Source of the DNA: Candidatus Kapaibacterium sp.
Lineage (GTDB): Bacteria > Bacteroidota > Ignavibacteria > Kapaibacteriales > UBA2268
Reading direction: 5' to 3'
NCBI GenBank assembly: GCA_938031175.1
Contig: CALHGZ010000005.1
Coordinates: forward strand, 62,001 to 126,000
DNA: 64,000 nucleotides
Shown: in pieces, positions 38,320 to 48,695 of the stretch
How positions within the stretch are numbered: position 1 is the first letter of the stretch
Layout: each line of letters opens with the position of its first letter
Position numbers and translations under genes: made by a program
The notes under the pieces: model-generated
The model's input: the letters and a program-made list of their open reading frames with translations, nothing else
Database searches by the model: none
What the model was told of the DNA's origin: nothing

Positions 38320-41300
38320 ATGCAAAAATCAATTTTTACAATTTTATTGTTTCTCATTATAAACTGCTTTACACTCGAAGCTAGTATATACGGAGTGCTC
38401 AAGGGTAAGGTGGTTGATAATGAAGGCAATCCAGTTATAGGAGCATCAATATTAGTTGAAGGTACCAATCGTGGAACATACGTAAAGGAAAGAGATGGAA
38501 GTTTTACAATTGTAAATATTGTGGCGGGTAAATATACCATATTGGTAAGAGCCGTTGGTTTTGCTGATTACAGAGCGGAAGTATTTATATCTGCTGATCA
38601 AACTACAACGATTAATGTTAAAATGTTGCCCAAAGACATTGCATTACAAGAAATTGTTGTCCGCGATACAAGACTTGTTGACAAAACAGCTATAGGGCCA
38701 GTAAAATCAGTAAAATCGGAGGATATAACTAATATACCTGTAACAAATGTCCAAGCAGTAGTAGGCTATGAAGCTGGAGTTTTTAATGCTGCCGGAGGTT
38801 ATAACATACGTGGAAGCCGAACAACAGAAACACAAATAAAAGTTGATGGTGTTGACGTTGGTAATCAATTTACAGGTGGATTTGGTATAGGTGGCTTAGC
38901 ATATACACCAACGATCTCTCGCTTAGCTGTAGAGGAAATGCAAGTAATAGTAGGAAATTTTTCAGCTGAATATGGCAATGCTCTCGGTGGAATAGTTAAT
39001 ACTATTGCCAAAACTGGTCGAACTGATAGATATGAAGGATTCTTCTCCTGGCAAACAGATGTTGAACCTCTTTATGGTTCCCAATCCAAAGGCATACAGG
39101 TTATTAGAGAAGGAGACAGGGGCAAAGTAATTGAAGGTGGACCTGGTAAGAAAGCTCTAAGTACACAGGAAAATTTATTTGAATTCGGATTTGGTGGACC
39201 ACTTCCATTACTGGACAGAAGCACATTTTTCATATCAACAAAATACCAATTCGAAAAATACCGCGGTGCCAGTTATGAAATATATGATCCACTTGGTAAT
39301 AATTTAAGTAGAATGCCGCATAATGGGACTTGGGTAAGAAATATCACTGGTCGTATGAGATTTGGCATATCAAGTGATATAAGTTTGATTCTTGGTGGTT
39401 CTTATGGAGTAACAAGTTATGAGACATCTGCATTGGGCTGGCTTTATGCAAATGATGAAGGTATTTTCTATGATACAAGTGCAACAGGTGAAATAACAAC
39501 TCGCTATAATGGCATTCCAGAAAGAATGGCAAAACAAAACGTAGGCAATCAGTTTGTAACGAATATAATGGCTAGAATTAATCATACACTAAGCTCGAGC
39601 AGTTTTTATGAGTTTACAGTATCATTTAATACAAATAGTGATGAAATCGCCCGAAGAACAAGTTATGGTGCACCAAATTTCTTCACCGGATTTGATCTAC
39701 TTATTCCACAAGATAACTGGAGATTTACAGGTGTGAGAATCGAACCCGGTAAAGATAGAGTTGTTGATTATTATCAATCTTTATCAATGCTGCAAACAAC
39801 CAAAGACGGGTATTTACCTGATAAAGATATACTTCAACCTAATCCATTTACTGGTTATATCGAAACAGGTATTAACACAACTGGAACAAATAATGCCTGG
39901 GGGTTAGCCAATACATTTGTAACCCATGGTTCAGTAGGATTTTCATTCAGAAATGGGAATTATTGGCAATTAGATGGAGCTTATACCAACGTATTTCAAA
40001 CAAGTGAATTTTCTCATAATTTCAAAACAGGATTCGAATTACGTTTATACACCATGAGACTGCATTCTAATGGAAATCCAACAAGTGACGAGCCATTTTA
40101 TGATGTTTATTCCGATCGATGGGGTGGAAATATCTATGCTGAAAATGAAGAAGTTTATAAAAAAACAAGTCAGCCACAAACACCTACCCGATTGGGTCTA
40201 TATGTTCAGGATCAAGTTACTTATAAAGGCATAATTTTCACTCCCGGACTAAGGTTTGATTATTTCAATCCAAATTCAAAATATAGATTACCATCGCAAA
40301 CATTCATACCAATAACTGCAGATACAGGATTTGCTGATGCCCCGGCAAAAGTACAATTCAGTCCAAGAATAAATGTTTCTTACCCAATAACAGAACGTTC
40401 GCTAATAAGGATTAATTATGGAATTTACTTCAAAATGCCAGATCTGCAATACTTTTATGATGGATTTTATAAGTTTAGTTTAAGAGGTAATGAATTACTA
40501 GGAGAACCAAATTTGGATGTAGAAAGAGCAAATTCATATGATATTGCGTATAGCAATCAGTTGAGTGATGATTTTGCATTTGATGTAAATGCTTATTATA
40601 AAGATATATATAACCAGCTTGGTATCCAATATGTCGCAACAACACCAACACCATATTTCCAATATACTGTAGCTGAATATGGAAATGCTAAAGGTTTGGA
40701 ATTTTCATTAAGAAAACGTGCAACACCTCAAGATCATTTTGGATTCAGAGCTAATTACACTCTTTCTTCTGTTGTAGGTACGTCAACGGCTTCTGGTAGT
40801 AATTATAATCCACCGACAGATCCTTTCACTGGTGACCTGGTGCTACCATTAGTACCATATCCTCTTGGCTATGACAGGACTCATACCGCAACACTTATTC
40901 TCGACTTTATTTGGGGCGACAACCAAGGTCCTTCAATTGGAGGTGTAAAATTTTTACAAAATACATTTATTAATTTAACGGGTACCTTTAGTACTGGAAC
41001 CCCATATACAAGATTTGAACCAGGCGGAAAAGCAATTAGCGAAATAAATGCTGAACGAAATCCTTCACGCTGGAATATAAATGCAAAAATTACGAAACGA
41101 TTCTTAATGAAAGATATATTTGGTGAAGCAGCAGGAAGGTCAGCAATTGATTTATTTGTGGATATATTAAATTTAACGAATCGATTTGCTCCTTTATCTG
41201 TATATAATACTTCAGGCGATCCTGACGATAATAACATCAGCTTAAATCGCAGACCAGGAGATTTTGGAAGTATTCCATTTTATCGAGAAGCAAATTATGG

Positions 41301-41505
41301 CATTGCGGAAACTTATAACGTTACCCAGTATGACTCATTCGGAAATAGACTGTATAATGAATTATCAGATCACGACCGTAACGGTGTAGTTACTCAATAT
41401 GAAAAATATGAAAGCTATATGCGATATATAGAGACGCTACTTTCATTCAGAGGTCTTTACAGCTTCCCCAGACAAGTTAGGTTCGGTATATTAATTAATT
41501 TTTAA
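38320..41505 (+). CDS. TonB-dependent receptor with carboxypeptidase-regulatory-like N-terminus
   Basis: A 1061-residue outer-membrane receptor. I start it at ATG 38320, preceded by AAGGAG; the GTG seven codons earlier has no such site. Signal peptide about 1-22, then a carboxypeptidase-regulatory-like domain (about 22-112; GKVVDNEGNPVIGASILVEGTN), a plug domain with YNIRGSRTTETQIKVDG near 160-175, and a 22-strand barrel to the end, finishing RQVRFGILINF. A clear SusC name is not given because no SusD partner is adjacent. With the next two genes (1530-residue exported protein and PorV/PorQ-like barrel) it forms a probable operon; the imported or exported ligand is unknown. Confidence 0.92.
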   Translation: MQKSIFTILLFLIINCFTLEASIYGVLKGKVVDNEGNPVIGASILVEGTNRGTYVKERDGSFTIVNIVAGKYTILVRAVGFADYRAEVFISADQTTTINVKMLPKDIALQEIVVRDTRLVDKTAIGPVKSVKSEDITNIPVTNVQAVVGYEAGVFNAAGGYNIRGSRTTETQIKVDGVDVGNQFTGGFGIGGLAYTPTISRLAVEEMQVIVGNFSAEYGNALGGIVNTIAKTGRTDRYEGFFSWQTDVEPLYGSQSKGIQVIREGDRGKVIEGGPGKKALSTQENLFEFGFGGPLPLLDRSTFFISTKYQFEKYRGASYEIYDPLGNNLSRMPHNGTWVRNITGRMRFGISSDISLILGGSYGVTSYETSALGWLYANDEGIFYDTSATGEITTRYNGIPERMAKQNVGNQFVTNIMARINHTLSSSSFYEFTVSFNTNSDEIARRTSYGAPNFFTGFDLLIPQDNWRFTGVRIEPGKDRVVDYYQSLSMLQTTKDGYLPDKDILQPNPFTGYIETGINTTGTNNAWGLANTFVTHGSVGFSFRNGNYWQLDGAYTNVFQTSEFSHNFKTGFELRLYTMRLHSNGNPTSDEPFYDVYSDRWGGNIYAENEEVYKKTSQPQTPTRLGLYVQDQVTYKGIIFTPGLRFDYFNPNSKYRLPSQTFIPITADTGFADAPAKVQFSPRINVSYPITERSLIRINYGIYFKMPDLQYFYDGFYKFSLRGNELLGEPNLDVERANSYDIAYSNQLSDDFAFDVNAYYKDIYNQLGIQYVATTPTPYFQYTVAEYGNAKGLEFSLRKRATPQDHFGFRANYTLSSVVGTSTASGSNYNPPTDPFTGDLVLPLVPYPLGYDRTHTATLILDFIWGDNQGPSIGGVKFLQNTFINLTGTFSTGTPYTRFEPGGKAISEINAERNPSRWNINAKITKRFLMKDIFGEAAGRSAIDLFVDILNLTNRFAPLSVYNTSGDPDDNNISLNRRPGDFGSIPFYREANYGIAETYNVTQYDSFGNRLYNELSDHDRNGVVTQYEKYESYMRYIETLLSFRGLYSFPRQVRFGILINF

Positions 41506-41536
41506 TCTAAAGGACAACAATTATTGTGAGGTTAAT

Positions 41537-44500
41537 ATGATAAATTCAATGCAAAGAACTATAATTTATTCCTTATTTCTATTGCTAATTTTTTCTGTAA
41601 ATCTATTATATGGAAGAATTAAAGAACCAAGTGGCAAAGATGAAGGATCTGATGAAATATTAAGAAAGCCAACTAAGGTTTATGATTTGCAGAAAAATAC
41701 AGTTAGTAACATTGAATTCTATACAACAAACTATGGAATATTTGGTTTGAATGTAGAACGTAGCGAAGGTGGAGGTTACTGGCCTCGTGGCAGTCAAAAT
41801 CAATATATATTTGGTGGTGGTTTTTGGTTTGGTGCAATTAAAAATCGCCCTGATACAAATATCGAAAAGAAATACGTTGTGTTATCCTATAATCCCAATA
41901 GCGGACGTTCCTGGTTTGTACCTGGTAGGATTGAAGATGGCTGGAATCTTGTAGATGATGATGTCTATAAATACCGTACTTACTTCTCAACTGATATGAT
42001 TGTTTCCGATGGTACTCCTATTGACAAAGCGGACGGACCCAATTGGCCAATATGGGATACAAGCGATGATCCAAAAGATACTTTGAAAAAAAACAGATAT
42101 TTCGGATATTATGTCCAAGACGTAAATGATAGAAACTTAACTAAATATCCAAAAGGACCGGCATTTATCTCTGGCGAAGATATATTTGCTACTTATAAAG
42201 ATACTGACTTAAATGCAATTGAAGGAGGACGCAGTCGCCGGGCTGCAGAGGGATATCCACTTCAATTACAGGTTGAACAAATGATTTATTCCTGGGGATT
42301 TGGCGATTACAAAGATTTTATCTTCATTAAATATGATATCATAAATTACTCCAATGATACTTTGAAAAATTGCTGGCTTGCTACCGTGATGGATATCGAT
42401 ATAGCAAGAAGGGGTAATTTGCAACTTGGGGCACGCAATGACCGTGTAAGATTTTATGAAGAAGATCCATCTTTGAATCTTGCTTTCCAATGGACAAACC
42501 CAGACCAGGGCGAAGCCGGTCGTGGCTTCGGGTATCTTGGTTTTGTTTTTCTTGAAAGTCCAGCTGTTTATAAATTTTATGATACAGTGATAGTAACTGA
42601 CAATCAAGGTAATCCTATAGATACAATATATCAAGAAGTAATCAAGCCTGAAACTAATTTCCTAAGAAAAGATAGTAGCTTCTATTCACATAGCTCGCAA
42701 CTCGGACTTGTAACATTCAGGAACTGGCCAATTGAAATTGATCCACAGGGTGATGAGGAGCGTTATGACTTTATGGCATTGGGTCAAAGAGAAGGAGATA
42801 CAGGTCCAGGTGATAAAAGATTTTTAATGGCTACTGGTCCATTCAATATGCGGCCAAAAGACACTGCCAGAACAGTTGTCGGCGTTATACTTGCTAATAC
42901 AGCCTTGGGTGGTGATGCAACCGGTACGAGCGAGGATGTTGCATTATTGATTGCCAGAACAAATTTTGCACAAAAGGTATATGATAATAATTTCCAAGCA
43001 CCAGCACCGCCCATCAGAGCAATTATTGTTAATCCTGACGATAGAAATAGAAAGCCTGCATTGCAACCATTCAAGCCATTGAATAATGCAATAATGATTG
43101 CTTGGGATTCGACATCAGAAATTTCTACTGATATTAATGAACGCGGACTTGACTTTATGGGTTACAAACTTTATCGTGCAAGACGTTCAAACCTGGATAC
43201 TTTTAATATTGATAACATAACTCCGGGCTCTAATTATACAAAAGGTGCAGGACCTTTCGGCTGGAGACAACTGGCTCAATGGCAAATCCCCGTACCATTT
43301 GAAAAATCCGTTTATACAGCTGGATATAGAGATAATGAGGTAAAAGATTTGTTTATTGATTCATTGAAGATTGTGGGCTTAGTGCCTGATCCGAGTAATT
43401 GGATAACTGGATTGGATGAATTTGCAATAAAAGTTATGGCTGTTGGGCGAGGTGTTGTTATTCTACCTGATTCACTAGCACAGAATTATAATTTCAATAC
43501 TACACCAAATCCAAGATTAAAAGATGCTGTTGTTTCACCCGTAATTATGTTGATTGATACTGGATTGATAGCTGAACCATGGGGTAAGTATTATGCTGAA
43601 TTAGCAAAAGATCTTGAATTTCCTATCAAAACCTATCCAAATCCACCAAAGCATTATTTATTTGATAGCGTCCTAATAGGAACAATATATTTAAACCGTG
43701 CCAATCTCGATTACAATCCTTTATTCTATCAACGAAAAACCGTAAGGGTTGTTAAAGATTATGTTAACCAGCTTCCTACAAATGGAATTTTTGCAAGAGA
43801 TGTTGTCAATCCTAATGATTCCACAAAGTTCATTAAAGTTATTGATTCGGTTTATAAAATAGATAGTTATCGCTCAATAACAGTAAATAATGCCACTTCA
43901 TATTATATGGATGTATTATATCCGAGACATCGTGACAGCATTTTAACTGATAGAGCACACATTGCTGAATGTCTCGATTCGCTATATATGTTCATCAAGA
44001 AAGGTTACATAGCAAAATATGATTTGCCTGATTTTTCTGGTTCTGATAGAGCTAAAAATGATGTTATTTTACCCTATTTCAAACGAGTTGCAAATAACAG
44101 AACATACCTTGATATAGGTGATGTAGATATGGATGCCGTTGTCAAATACGATCCTGACCCCAAGAAGACAGAAAAAATTATCAATAATGTTGACTACTAT
44201 TATATGCTTTTATCCTATGATGAAGGGGACTTTTTACAACCCACAGGTTCTAAGGTAAATGATGCATCGGAAGGAACTACAAATTTTGCTAAAACTTATG
44301 CATTAGCATCTCCGGTGCAAAAAGAACCAACATTCGAAATCACTTACATTGACACCAATTTAATTGGTGGTTTGTATAATTTCAGATTATTTGGTATCAA
44401 TAACGACAGAGTCCGTGAGCTTTTTGCCGGTCATGAATTTGAATTGGAATTCAAACCTTCATGGAATTTATCCCGTTTGACAATCAATTTCGATTCGACC

Positions 44501-46129
44501 CAATACAGAAAAGAAATGAATATAAGTTTATACCGCAGACTAGTTACCCTCAAAGATATAACAAGCAATGAAGATTTATTTGCCGCTTATACCTATTTTG
44601 AAGTAGAGCCCTGCAATATTTATTACCGCGGTGGATTTACCGAGAATGCTGCTTCTTATGTATTGTACGATATACCACTATTTGACCCAGTTAAAAAAGA
44701 GTATATTACTTTTGGAACACCTTATGATAAAGGTAAAGCACAACGTACCGGAACAATCACTACAGGTAATTTTACAACACCCGGATTCTGTTATAGTTAT
44801 GGCTTTGACCGAAAAGCTTATGGTACATTAGGATTCAGCTTTGATTATTCAATGCTTCAATTTGGAGGACGTTACAGACCGGATTCAACAAGTGGCAAGA
44901 TTAAAGGTGATGCTGTAACGCCTGTCACATTTATTGATGATCCAAGCGAAGTGCCATTTAATGTTTACACAACTATGATAGTAGATACTCAAAGAATACG
45001 CCAAAGCTATAATAGTTTTAATTTCTTACCGATATACGGTAGCTTCAACAATGGTCCAGCTCATTACCTTGTTGAATTTGAATATGGTGGTACTGAAACA
45101 ATGGAACTGAAATGGGGACAAAATTATGAATTTAAGAATACATTTAATGTTCCGTATTTGATACCTAAAGTAAGAAATATTATTAGCTACAAACGTCCAA
45201 AAGAAGATAATCCGTTTGATTCTATTGAGGTAAGTTATCCTGGACCCGTCGAGCATTTGGAACTACCGTTAATGAAAGATGGCGAAGCACTTTATCCAAA
45301 TCCAAAAGCCTTAAAGAAAGAAAGCAATAAATTCATAAATAAGTTTAATTTAGCTGCCCACGGTTACATAAATTCAAGGAAAAATAACCGAGTTGCCTGG
45401 ATAAGAAGACAAGCAGCAAAACCCGCCTCGATGACAGAAGATGATATACGATTCCCATCAATTGGAACTCAGGGAAGATATTATCTTTCGACGCTCTCAG
45501 TTGATGGTAAAGATACACTTGATTTTACGCATGTTCTCTGGGCTTCAGGAGTTCAATTTGTATTTGATTATGCTAATAAGGCTCGCCGCAAAGGTATAAA
45601 TGCCGAATGGGGAATCGGTGGATTTGCTGTGCCTGAAAGTGAATATGATTATGGTCCAGATTTCAAGCCTGGTGACCAGGTTTTGTTGAAAACATTTGGT
45701 GGTACTCTTGGACTACCTTTGCCAGGTGCAAAAGTACGCTTTAAGATACCAGAAACTAAAGTTACTGAACAAGAAATAACCAACGAAATGATGGATAAGA
45801 TTACAGTCGTACCCAATCCTTATTATATAACTCACCAAGGACAAAAATCTCCTTATGATACGAGAAAGATATTCTTTACAAGATTACCTAAACGCTGTAC
45901 AATATCTATTTATACTCTTACAGGTGACTTAATACGTGAGATCGAGCATAACGAGTTCACATCTCCAGCTCCAGATAAAGTTGGTGTCGATGTTTGGGAC
46001 CTGTTGTCCTCAAATAATCAGCGAGTGCAAAGCCAGATGATGATTGCCATTATTCGCACCCCGAATGGTGCTGAAACAGTTAAAAAGTTCACTGTAGTAG
46101 TTGGTAGTGCTCGATTAATTCAAGATTAA
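41537..46129 (+). CDS. 1530-residue exported protein of unknown function
   Basis: A large protein with a signal peptide (about 1-26, ending LLYG) and no recognised enzymatic motif. Large parts are beta-rich with repeated aromatic and Asp-rich segments, e.g. YWPRGSQNQYIFGGGFWFGA near 78-97. Near the end, VVPNPYYITHQGQ, FTRLPKRCTISIYTLTGDLIREI and VWDLLSS are the FlgD/T9SS-like terminal fold often seen in Ignavibacteria-type surface proteins, though the usual SGVY segment is missing. The gene lies 31 bases after the TonB receptor and 28 bases before the PorV/PorQ-like gene, so the three are probably co-expressed; they may form one surface complex (inference). Confidence 0.7.
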   Translation: MINSMQRTIIYSLFLLLIFSVNLLYGRIKEPSGKDEGSDEILRKPTKVYDLQKNTVSNIEFYTTNYGIFGLNVERSEGGGYWPRGSQNQYIFGGGFWFGAIKNRPDTNIEKKYVVLSYNPNSGRSWFVPGRIEDGWNLVDDDVYKYRTYFSTDMIVSDGTPIDKADGPNWPIWDTSDDPKDTLKKNRYFGYYVQDVNDRNLTKYPKGPAFISGEDIFATYKDTDLNAIEGGRSRRAAEGYPLQLQVEQMIYSWGFGDYKDFIFIKYDIINYSNDTLKNCWLATVMDIDIARRGNLQLGARNDRVRFYEEDPSLNLAFQWTNPDQGEAGRGFGYLGFVFLESPAVYKFYDTVIVTDNQGNPIDTIYQEVIKPETNFLRKDSSFYSHSSQLGLVTFRNWPIEIDPQGDEERYDFMALGQREGDTGPGDKRFLMATGPFNMRPKDTARTVVGVILANTALGGDATGTSEDVALLIARTNFAQKVYDNNFQAPAPPIRAIIVNPDDRNRKPALQPFKPLNNAIMIAWDSTSEISTDINERGLDFMGYKLYRARRSNLDTFNIDNITPGSNYTKGAGPFGWRQLAQWQIPVPFEKSVYTAGYRDNEVKDLFIDSLKIVGLVPDPSNWITGLDEFAIKVMAVGRGVVILPDSLAQNYNFNTTPNPRLKDAVVSPVIMLIDTGLIAEPWGKYYAELAKDLEFPIKTYPNPPKHYLFDSVLIGTIYLNRANLDYNPLFYQRKTVRVVKDYVNQLPTNGIFARDVVNPNDSTKFIKVIDSVYKIDSYRSITVNNATSYYMDVLYPRHRDSILTDRAHIAECLDSLYMFIKKGYIAKYDLPDFSGSDRAKNDVILPYFKRVANNRTYLDIGDVDMDAVVKYDPDPKKTEKIINNVDYYYMLLSYDEGDFLQPTGSKVNDASEGTTNFAKTYALASPVQKEPTFEITYIDTNLIGGLYNFRLFGINNDRVRELFAGHEFELEFKPSWNLSRLTINFDSTQYRKEMNISLYRRLVTLKDITSNEDLFAAYTYFEVEPCNIYYRGGFTENAASYVLYDIPLFDPVKKEYITFGTPYDKGKAQRTGTITTGNFTTPGFCYSYGFDRKAYGTLGFSFDYSMLQFGGRYRPDSTSGKIKGDAVTPVTFIDDPSEVPFNVYTTMIVDTQRIRQSYNSFNFLPIYGSFNNGPAHYLVEFEYGGTETMELKWGQNYEFKNTFNVPYLIPKVRNIISYKRPKEDNPFDSIEVSYPGPVEHLELPLMKDGEALYPNPKALKKESNKFINKFNLAAHGYINSRKNNRVAWIRRQAAKPASMTEDDIRFPSIGTQGRYYLSTLSVDGKDTLDFTHVLWASGVQFVFDYANKARRKGINAEWGIGGFAVPESEYDYGPDFKPGDQVLLKTFGGTLGLPLPGAKVRFKIPETKVTEQEITNEMMDKITVVPNPYYITHQGQKSPYDTRKIFFTRLPKRCTISIYTLTGDLIREIEHNEFTSPAPDKVGVDVWDLLSSNNQRVQSQMMIAIIRTPNGAETVKKFTVVVGSARLIQD

Positions 46130-46157
46130 TTAAAGAAATTATTTTATGGAGAGATAT

Positions 46158-47195
46158 ATGAAGAAAACATTTATTCTGCTAATATCAGTATTATCGCTAA
46201 TTGTCTATAATGCTTACTCAGTTGACGATATAACAAAAGCGGTAACTAAAGGTGAATTCAAAAAAGTAGGTGCTGCTGGCGGTCAGTTCTTAAAAATAGG
46301 TATTGGAGCCCGTGCAGAAGGTATGGCTGGAGCCTATGGTTCTTTGGCAAATGATTTAACTGCAATTCATTGGAATCCTGCAGGCATAGCCGATTTACAA
46401 AATATGTCGGGATATTTTTCCTATACACAATGGGTTGCAGGATTGAGTCATAATTTTGCAGCGATTTCATTACCTGTTGGAGAAAATTTCACTGCTGCAG
46501 CTGGTCTTATTTCGTTTGTGAGCGATAAAATACCTGTAACAACTTTAGATTTTCCTGATGGTACTGGGAATACATATCGTTATAGCGATGTAGCCGTGTC
46601 ATTTACATTCAGTGGATATCTTACTTCACAATTCTCATTCGGTATAACAGCAAAGTATATTTCAAGTACCTTTGCTTCATTATATAGTGATGGAATTGCT
46701 TTTGATGTCGGAACAATGTATGATACAGGTATACAGGGAATTAAACTTGGATTTTCAATGCATAATCTCGGTACAGAGCAGGAATACCGAGGGGTAGATT
46801 TAAAATCAACTAAAAAATACATTGAAGAACTTTTTGCAGCACCTCAGGATATACAATACTTAGCAAGTCCTTTTGCTTTACCACTTGTTTTCCGGGCTGG
46901 TATTACTAGTAATGTTATTGATATACAGGATCATAAATTAATTGCTGCATTAGATTTTATTACAACTTCTGATGTAGCTGAGCAATTTGCAATTGGTGCT
47001 GAATACACTTGGATGAATTTTGCGTCAGTCAGGGCTGGTTATAGATTTGGTTCTGATATGTTCGGATTTTCAGCTGGGGTCGGTTTAAAATATTTGACCA
47101 GCGGTTTCAGCGGGCAAATTGATTATTCAATCAACCCAACTTTCGAACTTGGGCTTGTTAATAGAATTTCAATTGCTTTGAATTTAGGTGATTGA
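46158..47195 (+). CDS. PorV/PorQ-family outer-membrane protein
   Basis: A 345-residue outer-membrane barrel. The start is placed at ATG 46158 because GGAGAG lies just upstream and a normal signal peptide results; an ATG four codons earlier is possible. The diagnostic N-terminal segment FLKIGIGARAEGMAGAYGSLANDLTAIHWNPAG (positions about 44-76) is the PorV/PorQ (UPF0164) signature; members shuttle or anchor T9SS cargo, or act as FadL-like barrels. It ends with a strand-like aromatic tail. It closes the TonB receptor module and is followed by a strong hairpin terminator. Whether it is the general PorV of this organism or a dedicated paralogue is unknown. Confidence 0.88.
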   Translation: MKKTFILLISVLSLIVYNAYSVDDITKAVTKGEFKKVGAAGGQFLKIGIGARAEGMAGAYGSLANDLTAIHWNPAGIADLQNMSGYFSYTQWVAGLSHNFAAISLPVGENFTAAAGLISFVSDKIPVTTLDFPDGTGNTYRYSDVAVSFTFSGYLTSQFSFGITAKYISSTFASLYSDGIAFDVGTMYDTGIQGIKLGFSMHNLGTEQEYRGVDLKSTKKYIEELFAAPQDIQYLASPFALPLVFRAGITSNVIDIQDHKLIAALDFITTSDVAEQFAIGAEYTWMNFASVRAGYRFGSDMFGFSAGVGLKYLTSGFSGQIDYSINPTFELGLVNRISIALNLGD

Positions 47196-47226
47196 TTTGT
47201 TATTGTGAAGATTTTTGTTTAATTTA

Positions 47227-47258
47227 TTGCCGTTGACTTAAAAATCAACGGCAATTTT
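47227..47258 (+). terminator. Rho-independent terminator
   Basis: A perfect 10-bp stem (TTGCCGTTGA at 47227-47236 with its complement at 47245-47254) and T-rich tail, 31 bases after the PorV/PorQ-like gene. It separates the receptor module from the GWxTD gene. Confidence 0.88.
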
Positions 47259-47277
47259 AATCTTATCTAAATACAAT

Positions 47278-48693
47278 ATGAAGATTGCTTTTACCATATT
47301 GTTATTCTTATTGATTTATCAATCTTCGATCATCGGTGGCATTGACGTTTCAATTGATGGAGCTGTATTCAGATATGACGATGACCAGCTATTGTGGGAA
47401 TTCTATTATTCTTATAAAGATAGCGATGTCAGTTATATCAAATCAGGTAACAAATACGAAAGTAAATTAAAATTTGAAATAACATTTTATTCACTTAAAC
47501 CTGATAAATTTACAGAAAGTTGGACTGTAATCAATCAGATTGATAACTTACCCGAAAGTGGACCAACGCAAACATTTATCGGTCAAAGAAATTTTATATT
47601 AAATCCAGGTATTTATGAAATCGAATTTAGAGTCATTGACTTAAATGATACAAGTAAAACATACAATACATCTTTTAGTTTACTAGCAAAGCAAATTCCA
47701 AAAAATTCGATATCATTGAGTGATATTCAGCTTGCTAGAGTGATCGAATCTGAGAGCCGTAAATCAGCAGATTGGATGGAAATTTTCAACAAAAATTCGT
47801 TATATGTTGTACCAAATCCGACTTTAGAATATTACGACCATTCACCGAATGTAAAATCTTATGTCGAAGTTTATAACGCTAAATCGCTTGCTCCACAAGG
47901 TTATAATATATACTACAGTGTCTATAATTCACAAAGAAAGAACATTTTCACTAGTCCGGGTACTAGTATACCAATAAGCGATGGCATGGTAGAGGTTGTC
48001 GAACTTCCAATAGAACTGTTACCAACCGGAAAATATTTTTTAGAAATTAAAATTTCATACCCAATGGATAACCCTGTTGACAGTGTTTTGGCAGTCAAGC
48101 CCTTTTATTTCATCAATTTACAAAAACCACCGGAAGCAATAACAACATTTATCGAAAGTGAAACTTACGAAAATAGTGAATTTGCAACTATGAATAATGA
48201 AGAAGTTAAACGTGAATACGAAATGATTCGTTACATAGCAAATCCCGAAGAAACTGAAAGATATGAAAAATTAACCGAACTCGAAGCAAAACGCCGATTT
48301 CTCTATGCTTTTTGGAAAATCAGAGACCCTAATCCGGAAACACCTGTAAATGAAAAATTAATTGATTACCGTAATGCAATTGATTACGCAAACAAACACT
48401 TTTCTTACGGTAAATTCAAAGATGGTTGGAGAACTGATAGGGGTAGAGTGTTGTTGACATACGGATTTCCAACTTATGTGAACAGAAATCAGGTTAATGA
48501 AATGGAGAAAGCTTATGAAATATGGATCTATGACAATCTTCAGGGTGGAATAAATTTTTATTTTGTAGATATTTTGGGGACAAATAATTTTATCCTTGTG
48601 CATTCAACAGCTTATGGTGAAATATTCAATAAAAATTGGTATAATGAATATGTACCTATTGGTTTTAAACAAAATCCATCTAATCCCCGCTGA
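47278..48693 (+). CDS. GWxTD-domain exported protein
   Basis: A 471-residue protein with a signal peptide (about 1-20). The C-terminal half carries the GWxTD domain: RRFLYAFWKIRDPNPETP (about 339-356) and the name-giving GWRTDRGRVLLTYGFP near 382-397, where the tail reads IWIYDNLQGGINFYFVD. The family is found in Bacteroidota, Acidobacteria and relatives; its function is not established, though members are often near lipid or surface genes. It precedes an LpxL-type acyltransferase gene by only 2 bases, so both are probably translated from one message and may act on the same envelope pathway. Confidence 0.87.
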   Translation: MKIAFTILLFLLIYQSSIIGGIDVSIDGAVFRYDDDQLLWEFYYSYKDSDVSYIKSGNKYESKLKFEITFYSLKPDKFTESWTVINQIDNLPESGPTQTFIGQRNFILNPGIYEIEFRVIDLNDTSKTYNTSFSLLAKQIPKNSISLSDIQLARVIESESRKSADWMEIFNKNSLYVVPNPTLEYYDHSPNVKSYVEVYNAKSLAPQGYNIYYSVYNSQRKNIFTSPGTSIPISDGMVEVVELPIELLPTGKYFLEIKISYPMDNPVDSVLAVKPFYFINLQKPPEAITTFIESETYENSEFATMNNEEVKREYEMIRYIANPEETERYEKLTELEAKRRFLYAFWKIRDPNPETPVNEKLIDYRNAIDYANKHFSYGKFKDGWRTDRGRVLLTYGFPTYVNRNQVNEMEKAYEIWIYDNLQGGINFYFVDILGTNNFILVHSTAYGEIFNKNWYNEYVPIGFKQNPSNPR

Positions 48694-48695
48694 AT

